The translations under genes were made by a program, and so were the position numbers. A stretch of DNA of 13,628 bases from Planctomycetota bacterium. Its GTDB lineage: Bacteria > Planctomycetota > Planctomycetia > Pirellulales > Lacipirellulaceae. Shown one piece after another: positions 1 through 6,572 of the stretch (its first letter is position 1; every line of letters begins with the position of its first letter). The stretch is from assembly GCA_024278035.1 (NCBI GenBank), contig JAJRUA010000342.1:1-13628 (forward strand). Direction: 5' to 3'. Below the pieces are notes generated by a model. The model searched no databases. It saw nothing but the letters and a program-made list of their open reading frames with translations, and had not been told where the DNA came from.

Positions 1-1
1 C

Positions 2-340
2 TTGCTTGCCGACGAAGAGCCATTTGCTACGATTGCGAAAAGCGAAGTGACGAAGCAGCATTTCGCTGACCGTGAAGTAGCGTGCGTAACAGCAGAAGGT
101 TTACTACTCCTGAAACTCTACGCTTTGTCCTCCTTGTATCGTCAGGGGCAATTGGACAAAGTGAGAATCTACGATGGCGATATTGCCGGCCTCCTCCAAA
201 AACCAGAGGTCTCCTCCGGACGAATTCTAGAACGGCTAAAGCCCTATTTGCTCGAAAGTGACATTGCCAAGCTAGAGCGGGTGGTTGCTGAAATTGAGCG
301 CCGCTATCAAGAAAATGCTTCTCGGTTCCGTAGCGAATGA
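2..340 (+). CDS. Unidentified protein, C-terminal fragment (gene enters from the left edge)
   Basis: The frame is open from the first bases of the window and stops with TGA at 338-340. The TTG at 2 is probably not the true start, so the gene is most likely cut by the window edge. The visible 112 residues are soluble, with a segment reading TAEGLLLLKLYALSSLYR, then an acidic helix region ending in a charged coiled-coil-like tail. The phrase 'xxEGLLLLKLYAL...D...L' resembles the C-terminal part of AbiEii-type/DUF nucleotidyltransferase-like proteins, where a 'pedLilLKL.A' helix precedes an Asp-rich segment. That resemblance is weak and the catalytic part would lie outside the window. The GC content is about 50%, somewhat lower than the genes to the right. 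The gene converges with the desaturase, with only 8 bp between the stops. The function is unknown. Confidence 0.65.
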   Translation: MLADEEPFATIAKSEVTKQHFADREVACVTAEGLLLLKLYALSSLYRQGQLDKVRIYDGDIAGLLQKPEVSSGRILERLKPYLLESDIAKLERVVAEIERRYQENASRFRSE

Positions 341-348
341 GCAGCTAC

Positions 349-1473
349 TTACGCCGCGTTGCTTCGGGCCCGCTGCCATAACGAGCGTAGTTCGCCTGGA
401 AGGCCCCCCTGGCTAGAGGTCTGGCGGTAGGGCGAATCGGGCGGCAGATCGCGCATCAGCCGACGGTGTGCTTCGGGCATTGCATGGTAAGGCATCGACG
501 GGAACAAGTGATGCAGGGCGTGGTAACGCGTGCCGACGGGTGCCCAGAGAGCGGTGAGCCAGGGTCGTTCGGCGTAGTTGATTGAATCGAGCAGTTGCTC
601 GATGAAGGTCATTGGCCGGTTAGCGTTCGCTTTCGGATCGTTCAAGTAGCGGTGGGCTCCAAGCGTACGTACGGCGTTGATCAAAATGATGGTCACGCCT
701 GTCAGGTAGACCTGTAGCAGGAACCAAGGACTTATCATTCCCTGGCCGTGAAGGCCACGATAGACGCCAAAGCCCATCGCTAAGATGAAAAGGAAGCAAC
801 CGAGTTCTTGCAGACGAATACCGCGCAATGCCTTTTTCGATGGCAGCGGTCTTAGGTAGGTCGGATCAATAATCATCGACGAAGCATGGCGTAACACCCA
901 GTCACGTAGCGGTGTGTTGAACCAAGTAAGCGGTGTCAGCACACCAAATCGAATAATAGCAAGCACGGGGATTAAAAAACTCTCCGCCAAATAGCCCAGG
1001 ATGTGCCAAACGGGTCGGCTGGAGAGCGGCAGGTATTCGCCATCATGGTCCGTGCCATAATGTTTACGACGGTGATGGTCGATGTGCGTTTGGTAGACGA
1101 ACGAAGGAACCAAAAAGGGGATGCCGCATAACAAATTCCAAACAAATCGATAGGCACGAAACCCTTTTTCAGGCAGGTGCATTAGCTCATGGATAAAGAT
1201 GGCACACCGGTAAATGAGCAAGCAGCTAAGGGCAAACGCCACTCCCCGCAGGGGCCAGCCGAGCGAAGCCATTTGTACCGCCTTGAAAGCCGCCATCGCC
1301 CCGGCCCAGCTCAGCAGGGTGTCGGTCCAATAAATCCACGGCTTGGGCCGGAACGCCTCGCCGACGATTGTCCGAGCTTCGCGCATCGAGAACGCATGCG
1401 TCTCCGATTCCGGTAAAGGGGCGGCCAATTTATGGACATCCATGCTATCAGTTAATCGAAACGTATCGGTCAT
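349..1473 (-). CDS. Membrane fatty acid desaturase family protein
   Basis: This is a membrane di-iron enzyme of the fatty acid desaturase superfamily (PF00487 type), which introduces a double bond or hydroxyl into an acyl chain or related lipid at the cytoplasmic membrane. In a 374-residue protein the histidine boxes are HELMH (about 95-99), HIDHH (130-134), an extra His in GAHRY (about 274) and HALHH followed by LFP (318-322). Hydrophobic stretches lie around residues 52-95, 109-130, 157-180 and 222-275. The frame is open back to a TTG at 1506. The ATG at 1473 is chosen because AAGGAG lies 11 nt upstream (1485-1490) and the extra 11 residues look unlike a desaturase N-terminus. The gene is divergent from the KS-like gene across a 232-bp gap in which I saw no clear promoter, and it converges with the fragment at the left edge. 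Family assignment is firm. The substrate (acyl-lipid, acyl-CoA or long-chain base) cannot be read from the sequence. Confidence 0.9.
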   Translation of the reverse strand: MTDTFRLTDSMDVHKLAAPLPESETHAFSMREARTIVGEAFRPKPWIYWTDTLLSWAGAMAAFKAVQMASLGWPLRGVAFALSCLLIYRCAIFIHELMHLPEKGFRAYRFVWNLLCGIPFLVPSFVYQTHIDHHRRKHYGTDHDGEYLPLSSRPVWHILGYLAESFLIPVLAIIRFGVLTPLTWFNTPLRDWVLRHASSMIIDPTYLRPLPSKKALRGIRLQELGCFLFILAMGFGVYRGLHGQGMISPWFLLQVYLTGVTIILINAVRTLGAHRYLNDPKANANRPMTFIEQLLDSINYAERPWLTALWAPVGTRYHALHHLFPSMPYHAMPEAHRRLMRDLPPDSPYRQTSSQGGLPGELRSLWQRARSNAA

Positions 1474-1484
1474 GCCCTCATATT

Positions 1485-1490
1485 CTCCTT
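1485..1490 (-). promoter_or_regulatory. Shine-Dalgarno AAGGAG deciding the desaturase start
   Basis: On the minus strand AAGGAG precedes the ATG at 1473 with an 11-nt spacer. It is one of the few purine-rich ribosome sites in this window, and it favours the ATG over the in-frame TTG at 1506. Confidence 0.5.
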
Positions 1491-1705
1491 CAATACAGTC
1501 GGCCAACGAAGGCTTTCGGCGAGAGACAATCCCTTACTACACGGTAGGAAACGGGGATTCAAGACGGGGCAACAAAATCTCCGAAAGGGAACTGGATTTT
1601 GCCCGTTTATCCCCGTAACAACCATGGGGGCACGTGATTCCTGTCTCGAACGAGGTTAAACTGTGCTGCTAGCCCTCCCCTCCAGCCCCCTAAGCTTCTG
1701 CCTCC

Positions 1706-2992
1706 ATGACGGATGTCCTCATCACCGGCCTCGGCATCGTCTCACCTATTGGCATTGGCCAAGAAGCGGTTGCACGTTCGCTAGCTGAGAGGCAGAGCGG
1801 CGTTCGGACGATTGCGGAACTCCAGAGGGTTGGCTGGCTGGCTCCGTTCGGAGGCCAAGTCGAAAGTTTTGATCCCAAGGCCTATGTCAAACCGCGTAAG
1901 AGCCTCAAGATCATGGCCCGCGAGATCCAAATGGCCTTTGCCGCAGGCGAACTTGCTTGGGCCGATGCAGGCTTCGGCAACGAAGATCGAGAGGGCCCTG
2001 AGGTGGATCCCGAGCGCCTTGGCGTGGTCGGTGCGGCGGGGCTCCCCAACTGCTCGCTGGAAGAGGTGGCAGAGGCTTTCGCTAGGAGCCGGGACCAAGA
2101 AGGCCATTACAGCCTTGTGAAGTGGGGCGAACAAGGCATGCGCCACCTCTCCCCCCTATGGATGCTCAAGTACCTACCGAATATGGCGGCGTGTCATGTT
2201 GGCATTCGGCGTGACGCACGAGGTCCAACCAATACGATTTCGCTCGGTGGGGTCTCGAGTTTGCTTGCGCTGGGAGAAGCGGCTGAGGTGATCCGTCGCG
2301 GAGCGGCCGATGTCATGCTTGCCGGCGGAACAAGCACCCGACTTGACGTAACGGACCTTGTCTTTCGTGGCGGTGCCGGCTTGTCGCGTTGCAAAGCAAC
2401 CCCTGCCGCCGCTTGCCGCCCTTTTGAGGCAAATCGCGATGGAGCCGTCTGTGGCGAAGGGGCAGCTTACTTCGTTTTGGAAAGCCGGGACCATGCCGAG
2501 CGGCGCGGCTTTGACCGCCGGGGAGGACAAGCCTGGGCCACCGTCGAAGCCGTCGTTAGCCGGTGCGAAGCGGCAATCGATGCTCGCAAGCTGACCGGAC
2601 AAGCCATCGAGCAAGCTCTAACGGAAGCCCTTCGGAAATCCGACGTAAAACCAAGCGACCTCGCAATGGTGAAGGCCCATGGAACAAGCCGTATCGAACC
2701 CGACAAATACGAAGCGACCGCCTTGCAGCGAGTGGTAGGAGACGCGCCGGTGACCGCGCCGACCAGCTACTTCGGTTCGATCGGTGCCGCAGGGGGAGCG
2801 GTTGAACTGGCAGCCACTTTGATCGGCTGGCGCGACGGTGTGGTTCCTGCAACGCTCAACTACGAAACCCCCGACCCTGAATGTCCCGTGAATCTCTCCC
2901 TCGAAGCACGCCCCGCGGAGGGGGAGGCCCTGCTCGCCCTCAATCACGCGGCAACCGGCCAAGCAGTGGCGGCGGTGCTGAAGAGTTGCTAG
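1706..2992 (+). CDS. Beta-ketoacyl-synthase-like protein with degenerate active site
   Basis: This is a 428-residue thiolase-fold protein aligning along its whole length with FabF/KAS II-type condensing enzymes. It has an N-terminal ITGLGIVSPIG, an RRGAADVMLAGG segment near 197-208, a central R-P-F-x-x-N-R-D-G-x-x-x-G-E-G-A motif (238-253) and a C-terminal AHGTS (324-328). The residues that carry out condensation are mostly gone. The nucleophile position (STACASS in FabF) reads SLGGVSS, placing Gly182 where Cys is expected. The Lys of the STKS motif is Thr353 and the second His (TGH) is Ser358. Only His325 remains. It is therefore probably not a stand-alone condensing enzyme. It may be a chain-length-factor-like partner, a decarboxylase-type relic or a scaffold. 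It starts at ATG 1706 without a clear Shine-Dalgarno. The final codon and stop lie in a dispersed repeat. It converges with rrf2. Confidence 0.87.
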   Translation: MTDVLITGLGIVSPIGIGQEAVARSLAERQSGVRTIAELQRVGWLAPFGGQVESFDPKAYVKPRKSLKIMAREIQMAFAAGELAWADAGFGNEDREGPEVDPERLGVVGAAGLPNCSLEEVAEAFARSRDQEGHYSLVKWGEQGMRHLSPLWMLKYLPNMAACHVGIRRDARGPTNTISLGGVSSLLALGEAAEVIRRGAADVMLAGGTSTRLDVTDLVFRGGAGLSRCKATPAAACRPFEANRDGAVCGEGAAYFVLESRDHAERRGFDRRGGQAWATVEAVVSRCEAAIDARKLTGQAIEQALTEALRKSDVKPSDLAMVKAHGTSRIEPDKYEATALQRVVGDAPVTAPTSYFGSIGAAGGAVELAATLIGWRDGVVPATLNYETPDPECPVNLSLEARPAEGEALLALNHAATGQAVAAVLKSC

Positions 2993-3022
2993 TTGGGAGT
3001 CGCTAGGCGCTAGTTCGACGGA
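2988..3022 (+). repeat. Dispersed intergenic repeat built on CTAGGCGCTAGT, copy 1
   Basis: This 35-bp segment fills the gap between the convergent KS-like gene and rrf2. Its core CTAGGCGCTAGT (3003-3014) recurs exactly at 6499-6510 and, inverted, at 6535-6546. Flanking blocks also match the inverted copy: GCTAGTTGgGAGT upstream and CTAGGCGCTAGTTcGACGGA through the core, with a 7-nt indel in between. The stop codon TAG (2990-2992) of the upstream gene lies inside the repeat. Confidence 0.7.
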
Positions 3023-3030
3023 ATGCCAGC

Positions 3031-3453
3031 TCAAATATAATACATCCCTGCGGAGGCGGGCGCGGCTCGGTCGGCCAGTTCGGCGAGGGTGATGCCGCGA
3101 AACGTGTTTCGCTGAGCTTCTTCGGCTTCGTCGCACAGATTGTTGAGGACGTCGGCAAGCGGAGTCGGCTCCGCCAAGTTCGTGCGGCGATCGGCGGGGC
3201 CGTCAATCAGTTCGAGCGCTTCGCCCAGAGTTAGCTCTTCGGGAGGGCGGGCAAGACGATACCCCCCACAAGCCCCTCGGACGCTTGTCACTAAACCGAG
3301 CCGTTTGAGTTGCCCGAGAATCTGCGCCAAAAACCCTTCGGGAATCCCCTCCTCCGCCGCTAGGCGTCGCCCCTGTAGCGGCAGACCACTCCCGTACTCC
3401 ACCGCAAGTCGGAGCAAGGCGAGCAAAGCGTATTCGGTTTTGGCGCAGAGCAT
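3031..3453 (-). CDS. Rrf2-family transcriptional regulator, CymR-like, without Fe-S cysteines
   Basis: This is a 140-residue winged-helix DNA-binding protein of the Rrf2 family. The N-terminus MLCAKTEYALLALLRLA matches the family signature, followed by the recognition helix region (LAAEEGIPEGFLAQILGQLKR split around residues 31-51), the wing RGACGGYRLARPPEEL (59-74) and the LGEALELIDG dimerisation helix. The frame is open further upstream (to 3501), but the ATG at 3453 gives the canonical N-terminus. Cysteines occur at 3, 62 and 107 only. The clustered three-Cys [2Fe-2S] motif of IscR/NsrR is absent, which places it nearer the cysteine-metabolism regulators such as CymR. It lies 101 bp downstream of cysH on the same strand, so regulation of sulfate reduction is the natural inference. 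No Shine-Dalgarno is evident. Confidence 0.88.
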   Translation of the reverse strand: MLCAKTEYALLALLRLAVEYGSGLPLQGRRLAAEEGIPEGFLAQILGQLKRLGLVTSVRGACGGYRLARPPEELTLGEALELIDGPADRRTNLAEPTPLADVLNNLCDEAEEAQRNTFRGITLAELADRAAPASAGMYYI

Positions 3454-3554
3454 GAAAGGGAACGCGGAAGGCGGAAGTAAGAAAAGGTTGGCAACAAACA
3501 AATACGAAAAAAGGGGGGAACATTACGGAATCCGATTTCCGCAATCCCCATTCG

Positions 3555-4328
3555 TCAAATTCCATCTCCGTCCGTATGCAGGCCACACTCGGTTTTTTTC
3601 TTCCCGACCCAGCGGCCGGCACGTTCGTCTTCTTCGCCGTCCGCTTTTTGGGTGCAGGGCCAGCAGCCAACGCTTGGGTAGCCTTGGTCGTGCAGCGGGT
3701 TGTAGGGGACCCCCTCTTTGAGAAGCCGTGTCCAAACACTTTGTTTGGTTGCGTTCGCTAGGGGGCTGATTTTTACCAAACCGAATTTTCGGTCCCAGGC
3801 AACAATCGGCTGTTGGGCACGCACGGCACTTTGGTCACGACGAATGCCACTCATCCATGCCGACCGGCCCACAGCGGCACGCTGCAAGACTTTGATTTTG
3901 CGATCATGGCAACATTGGTCCGGACGGGTCGGGTAGAGCGGGCCTTTGTGCAGTGCTTCGTACTCGGGCACACTCAACTCGGGGGTGAGCATCTCTACCT
4001 CCACGCCATACTTCTCCACGATGCGGTCACGCAGGTCGAGCGTTTGCTGAAACTGATAGCCGGTCTCCAAATTGAAGACATAAGTGGTCGGTGCGAGCGT
4101 TGGCAAGAGCGACAACAACAAGCACCCCTCCGGCCCAAATGCCGTGCCCATCGCTAGGCCCGGAGCATAGCGTTCATGAGCCCAGGCGAGAATATCGTCC
4201 GGCGTCGCCGTTTCAAGCCGTTGGCTTTGGGCTGCTAAGTCAGCGAGAAACGCTTCCGATGGCGTCTCTCCAGGGGAGGGAGGTGCCGGACGAGAAGCGG
4301 ATGTCGGTAGGGATTGAGCGGCGGACAT
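3555..4328 (-). CDS. cysH: Assimilatory APS/PAPS reductase, Fe-S type (CysH)
   Basis: This thioredoxin- or glutaredoxin-dependent enzyme reduces adenylyl sulfate (or PAPS) to sulfite in the cytoplasm, in the sulfate assimilation pathway to cysteine. In the 257-residue form the PP-loop region is GTAFGPEGCLLL (about 61-72), followed by LETGYQF, the paired cysteines of RPDQCCHDRK (139-140), SGIRRDQSAVR (160-170), the CWPC pair (222, 225) and the catalytic ECGLH cysteine (248). The CC plus CxxC set ligates a [4Fe-4S] cluster and points to APS rather than PAPS as substrate (EC 1.8.4.10). The frame opens at ATG 4382, but that codon sits just after a likely -10 element (4391-4396), so the ATG at 4328 is preferred; neither has a good Shine-Dalgarno. 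It is followed by rrf2 on the same strand and is divergent from the DUF454 gene. Confidence 0.93.
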   Translation of the reverse strand: MSAAQSLPTSASRPAPPSPGETPSEAFLADLAAQSQRLETATPDDILAWAHERYAPGLAMGTAFGPEGCLLLSLLPTLAPTTYVFNLETGYQFQQTLDLRDRIVEKYGVEVEMLTPELSVPEYEALHKGPLYPTRPDQCCHDRKIKVLQRAAVGRSAWMSGIRRDQSAVRAQQPIVAWDRKFGLVKISPLANATKQSVWTRLLKEGVPYNPLHDQGYPSVGCWPCTQKADGEEDERAGRWVGKKKTECGLHTDGDGI

Positions 4329-4380
4329 AGAGCAGAAAATTAGGGTATGAGAGAGATGGGCGCTTGCGACCCCATAAAGC

Positions 4381-4409
4381 ATACCATTCCAGTATACATA
4401 GTCTAGTAT
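4381..4409 (-). promoter_or_regulatory. Candidate cysH promoter overlapped by an ATAC/GTAT operator cluster
   Basis: On the + strand ATAC (4381), GTATAC (4392) and GTAT (4406) form interleaved inverted repeats: ATAC-N7-GTAT and ATAC-N8-GTAT. On the minus strand this reads ATACTAGACTATGTATACT, which contains a -10-like TATACT (4391-4396). The left half, ATACTAGACTA, is close to the half-site of IscR type-1 Rrf2 boxes (ATASYYGACTR). Binding by the neighbouring Rrf2 protein is inferred. No good -35 hexamer is visible, as expected for an activated or tightly regulated promoter. Confidence 0.35.
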
Positions 4410-4470
4410 CGATGGGTTTGAGAGAATTACTTACGAATTTGGCCCGAGATTCGGAAAAACCGGCCCCCTT

Positions 4471-4496
4471 CCCTTCGGTTTGCCGCAATCGAAGGG
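4471..4496. other. Stem-loop between cysH and the DUF454 gene
   Basis: CCCTTCG (4471-4477) and CGAAGGG (4490-4496) form a perfect 7-bp stem with a 12-nt loop. It has no U-tract on either side, so it is not an obvious terminator. It could be a leader structure or a protein site, or could be fortuitous. Confidence 0.3.
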
Positions 4497-4552
4497 CGCC
4501 GTGAGCAGAGTCTTGATAATTACAGGAGGAGGACTCCGATCTAAAACTTATT

Positions 4553-4574
4553 CGGCCCCCTCGCTACGAGGCCG
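4553..4574 (+). other. Bulged hairpin in the leader of the DUF454 gene
   Basis: CGGC-ccc-CTCG (4553-4563) pairs with CGAGGCCG (4567-4574) around a CTA loop, giving eight pairs with a three-base bulge. It ends 26 nt before the ATG at 4601 and would be in the 5' leader. I could not match it to a known riboswitch class. Confidence 0.3.
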
Positions 4575-4600
4575 GAAACCCTTCACCCAAGAGGCCCTTG

Positions 4601-5329
4601 ATGCCGGACTTAGCCAGTTGTAATCCTGTCCGTGGGCCGATTGCCAGGCCGCGGGTCGTTGCCACCTCGCTTAAGCAGCCCCTTCAGATAGAGTCGCTCA
4701 AGAGACTTGATCTTGCCTGCGCCTTGCTTTCCGACAAACGGGTTCGTTCCGTAACGATCGATCGCAAGGCGGACGAAGCCACCGTCTGTTACCGTGATCA
4801 CTCCCAAGTACGTGAGCCACTTGCCATGCTCGCGGCACAAGTGCGGCGCGACCAAGGTTTACCACACTCCGTAAGACTCATCGCCCCTTATGAGGTGCTC
4901 TGCTGGTACGATGAGATACGGCAACGTGACGCTTACGTTGGTTCGCCGCAGGAGGCAACTGGCTGGCGGCGGGCTATGCACCTAACGCTTTCAGCGGTTT
5001 GGTTCTCGCTAGCTATGATTGGAGTCGTGCTACCGGGTATACCGACGACCGTTTTTCTACTGCTGACAAGCTACTCACTCGCCCGATCCTCGCATCGACT
5101 TCACCGCCGCTTGCTCGACTCAGAATGGCTAGGTCCCCCGTTACGAGATTGGCGACTATACCGGGGCGTACGAAAAGGGGTGAAGACAAAAGCGTTTGCG
5201 ATCATGGCAATCGTTATCGGTTTCACAATCTTTCTAAGCGGTTTGCCCGTGGAGGCACTGATGGGAATCGTAGGCGGAGCATCGATCGGCGTGATTTGTA
5301 TCGCTCGCTTGCGGGTGATCGAAGAGTAA
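4601..5329 (+). CDS. DUF454 (YbaN-type) inner membrane protein with an N-terminal HMA-like domain
   Basis: This is a 242-residue protein. The C-terminal half matches the DUF454/YbaN family: a double membrane segment (about 129-162) containing GVVLPGIPTTVFLLL, then the family signature of a small loop with ARSSHRLHRRLL, an LGPPLRDWR element (about 177-186), and a second pair of membrane helices (about 199-236). DUF454 proteins have no firmly established activity. Residues about 26-85 before the membrane part look like a small alpha-beta domain with a ...VRSVTIDRKADEATVCYRD... strand pattern, reminiscent of heavy-metal-associated or HMA-like folds, but with no CxxC metal motif. The ATG at 4601 is chosen over the preceding TTG because AAGAGG lies just upstream (4589-4594). 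The stop codon abuts the stop of the convergent GNAT gene with no spacer. Confidence 0.82.
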   Translation: MPDLASCNPVRGPIARPRVVATSLKQPLQIESLKRLDLACALLSDKRVRSVTIDRKADEATVCYRDHSQVREPLAMLAAQVRRDQGLPHSVRLIAPYEVLCWYDEIRQRDAYVGSPQEATGWRRAMHLTLSAVWFSLAMIGVVLPGIPTTVFLLLTSYSLARSSHRLHRRLLDSEWLGPPLRDWRLYRGVRKGVKTKAFAIMAIVIGFTIFLSGLPVEALMGIVGGASIGVICIARLRVIEE

Positions 5330-6466
5330 CTAGCCCGTCGCGAACGGTTTCTCGTAAACACGCCACGTTTTGTAGTGTTCTCCTCCCCCTTTTTCGACCG
5401 TCTTACGACTCAAATCGTTCGTTTCAAGAATCCAAGAGAACTCGCAAGCGGTGATTCCATGATCTAACGCGGGTTGCAGTAAACTGCGAGCTACGCAGAT
5501 GCCAACGCCCCAGCTTTGGTACTCTGGCAACACGTTCGTACTCACCAAACGAATGCGATCAATTCCCCGCTTGTTCCCTAGCAGCTTGAGGAATCCCAAC
5601 GGGAAAAGTCGCCCGTCAATCGCTTTGATGCGGTCGTTGTAGTCCAGCAAACCAAACATCACACCGACCGGCTTGCCATCCACCTCAGCTATGCGTGCCA
5701 AATCAGGAACGATCAATCGTTTGAGATCTGCGCCAAACGTCATCACCTCCGCGCGTGACATCGGGACACATCCCCAGGTATCGACCAACGATTGATTATA
5801 GATATTCAGGAACGTTTCGATTTCTTTTTCAAAGTTGCGCATGTCAAGACTTCGAACGGAGACGCCAAACCGTTCTTTCACCATTCGATCAACCATGGCG
5901 ATTTTTTCGTTCTGAAGATGCTTTTCAAGCATGCTGATATCTGCCCGGTAGGCATACATGTCTTGCGCTTTGGCGTAGCCTGCCGACTCGATCAACGGGC
6001 CGTAATACGCCGGATTGTGTGTTAAAAGAAAATAAGGAGGCGTGTCGAATCCTTCGACGAGAATCCCCAATTCGTAGTTTATCGTCGGGCTCATCGGCCC
6101 TCGGCACGAAGTGAGCCCCCGGTCGGCGAGCCACGCCTCGGCATGCTCCAGCAGCCCCGCTGTGACCTCCGCATCCTCCATCGACTCGAAAAAACCGAAA
6201 AAGCCGACTTGATCTTTGTACCGACGGTTATGGGCATGATTTTGGATTGCCGCGATACGACCGACCGGCTTGCCGTTGCGTGTCGCGAGCCACAGTTCCC
6301 GCTCAGCGTCGTCCCAGACCGGGTGATGGCCGAATCCGGCCCGTAGCTTCTGGTCGTGCCGTAGCGGGGGAACCCAGCAGGCGTCGCCCTCGTTGATTTC
6401 CCAGGGTAGATTGAGCCAAGCATTGCGTTGGCCTCGGCTGCGGACGGGGGCGATTTTTAGCGTCAT
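5330..6466 (-). CDS. Two-domain GNAT acyltransferase-like protein
   Basis: This is a 378-residue soluble protein of a family often annotated as GNAT N-acetyltransferase (older labels include dATP pyrophosphohydrolase). The hallmarks are a W-V-P-P-L motif (31-35), GRIAAIQNHAHN (69-80), VGFFGFFES (87-95), RGPMSPTINYELG (122-134) and THNPAYY (149-155). A C-terminal GNAT-like half (about 240-375) contains VGVMFGLLDYND and RLVSTNVLPEYQSWGVG, the latter an acyl-CoA-loop-like segment. The N-acyl donor and acceptor are unknown. The general architecture is also that of the bacterial ceramide synthase bCerS of Caulobacter (a GNAT-superfamily N-acyltransferase), so long-chain N-acylation is possible but unproven here. 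The start ATG at 6466 has no Shine-Dalgarno. It is divergent from the epimerase over a 106-bp repeat-filled gap and its stop directly abuts the DUF454 stop. Confidence 0.85.
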   Translation of the reverse strand: MTLKIAPVRSRGQRNAWLNLPWEINEGDACWVPPLRHDQKLRAGFGHHPVWDDAERELWLATRNGKPVGRIAAIQNHAHNRRYKDQVGFFGFFESMEDAEVTAGLLEHAEAWLADRGLTSCRGPMSPTINYELGILVEGFDTPPYFLLTHNPAYYGPLIESAGYAKAQDMYAYRADISMLEKHLQNEKIAMVDRMVKERFGVSVRSLDMRNFEKEIETFLNIYNQSLVDTWGCVPMSRAEVMTFGADLKRLIVPDLARIAEVDGKPVGVMFGLLDYNDRIKAIDGRLFPLGFLKLLGNKRGIDRIRLVSTNVLPEYQSWGVGICVARSLLQPALDHGITACEFSWILETNDLSRKTVEKGGGEHYKTWRVYEKPFATG

Positions 6467-6488
6467 ACGAATAATCTAGAGCCGCCCG

Positions 6489-6568
6489 TTGCCAGTTGCT
6501 AGGCGCTAGTCGAGAATTGGGGGCGATCCGTCTAACTAGCGCCTAGTAACTAGCCACTCTCAACTAGC
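6489..6568. repeat. Inverted pair of the CTAGGCGCTAGT dispersed repeat (copies 2 and 3)
   Basis: Arm one (6494-6510) and arm two (6535-6551) are inverted repeats matching at 16 of 17 positions, separated by 24 nt. Each contains the core CTAGGCGCTAGT exactly. The second arm, read on the minus strand through 6568, also shares the flanking blocks of copy 1 (GCTAGTTG, GAGT and TTnGACGGA). The pair takes up most of the 106-bp gap between the divergent GNAT and epimerase genes, so any promoters for both must lie in or around it. It could fold as a long hairpin or serve as a non-autonomous mobile or REP-like element. Confidence 0.7.
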
Positions 6569-6572
6569 CCCC

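Noticed and set aside
1781..2146. Open frame of 121 codons on the minus strand inside the KS-like gene
   Set aside because: It is fully contained antisense to a gene with clear family motifs and its translation has no recognisable features.
2618..3136. Open frame of 172 codons on the minus strand spanning the end of the KS-like gene and the end of rrf2
   Set aside because: It is antisense to one gene and out of frame with the other, and has an Arg-rich composition typical of spurious frames.
3140..3721. A long open frame of 193 codons on the + strand opposite rrf2 and cysH
   Set aside because: It lies antisense to two well-supported genes, is rich in Arg/Ser/Pro with no domain signature, and has no start signal. 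It is a consequence of GC-rich coding on the other strand.
4383..4600. SAM (S-box) or other riboswitch upstream of cysH or the DUF454 gene
   Set aside because: The hairpins seen are short and do not show the conserved core of any riboswitch class I know; there is no expression platform with a terminator.
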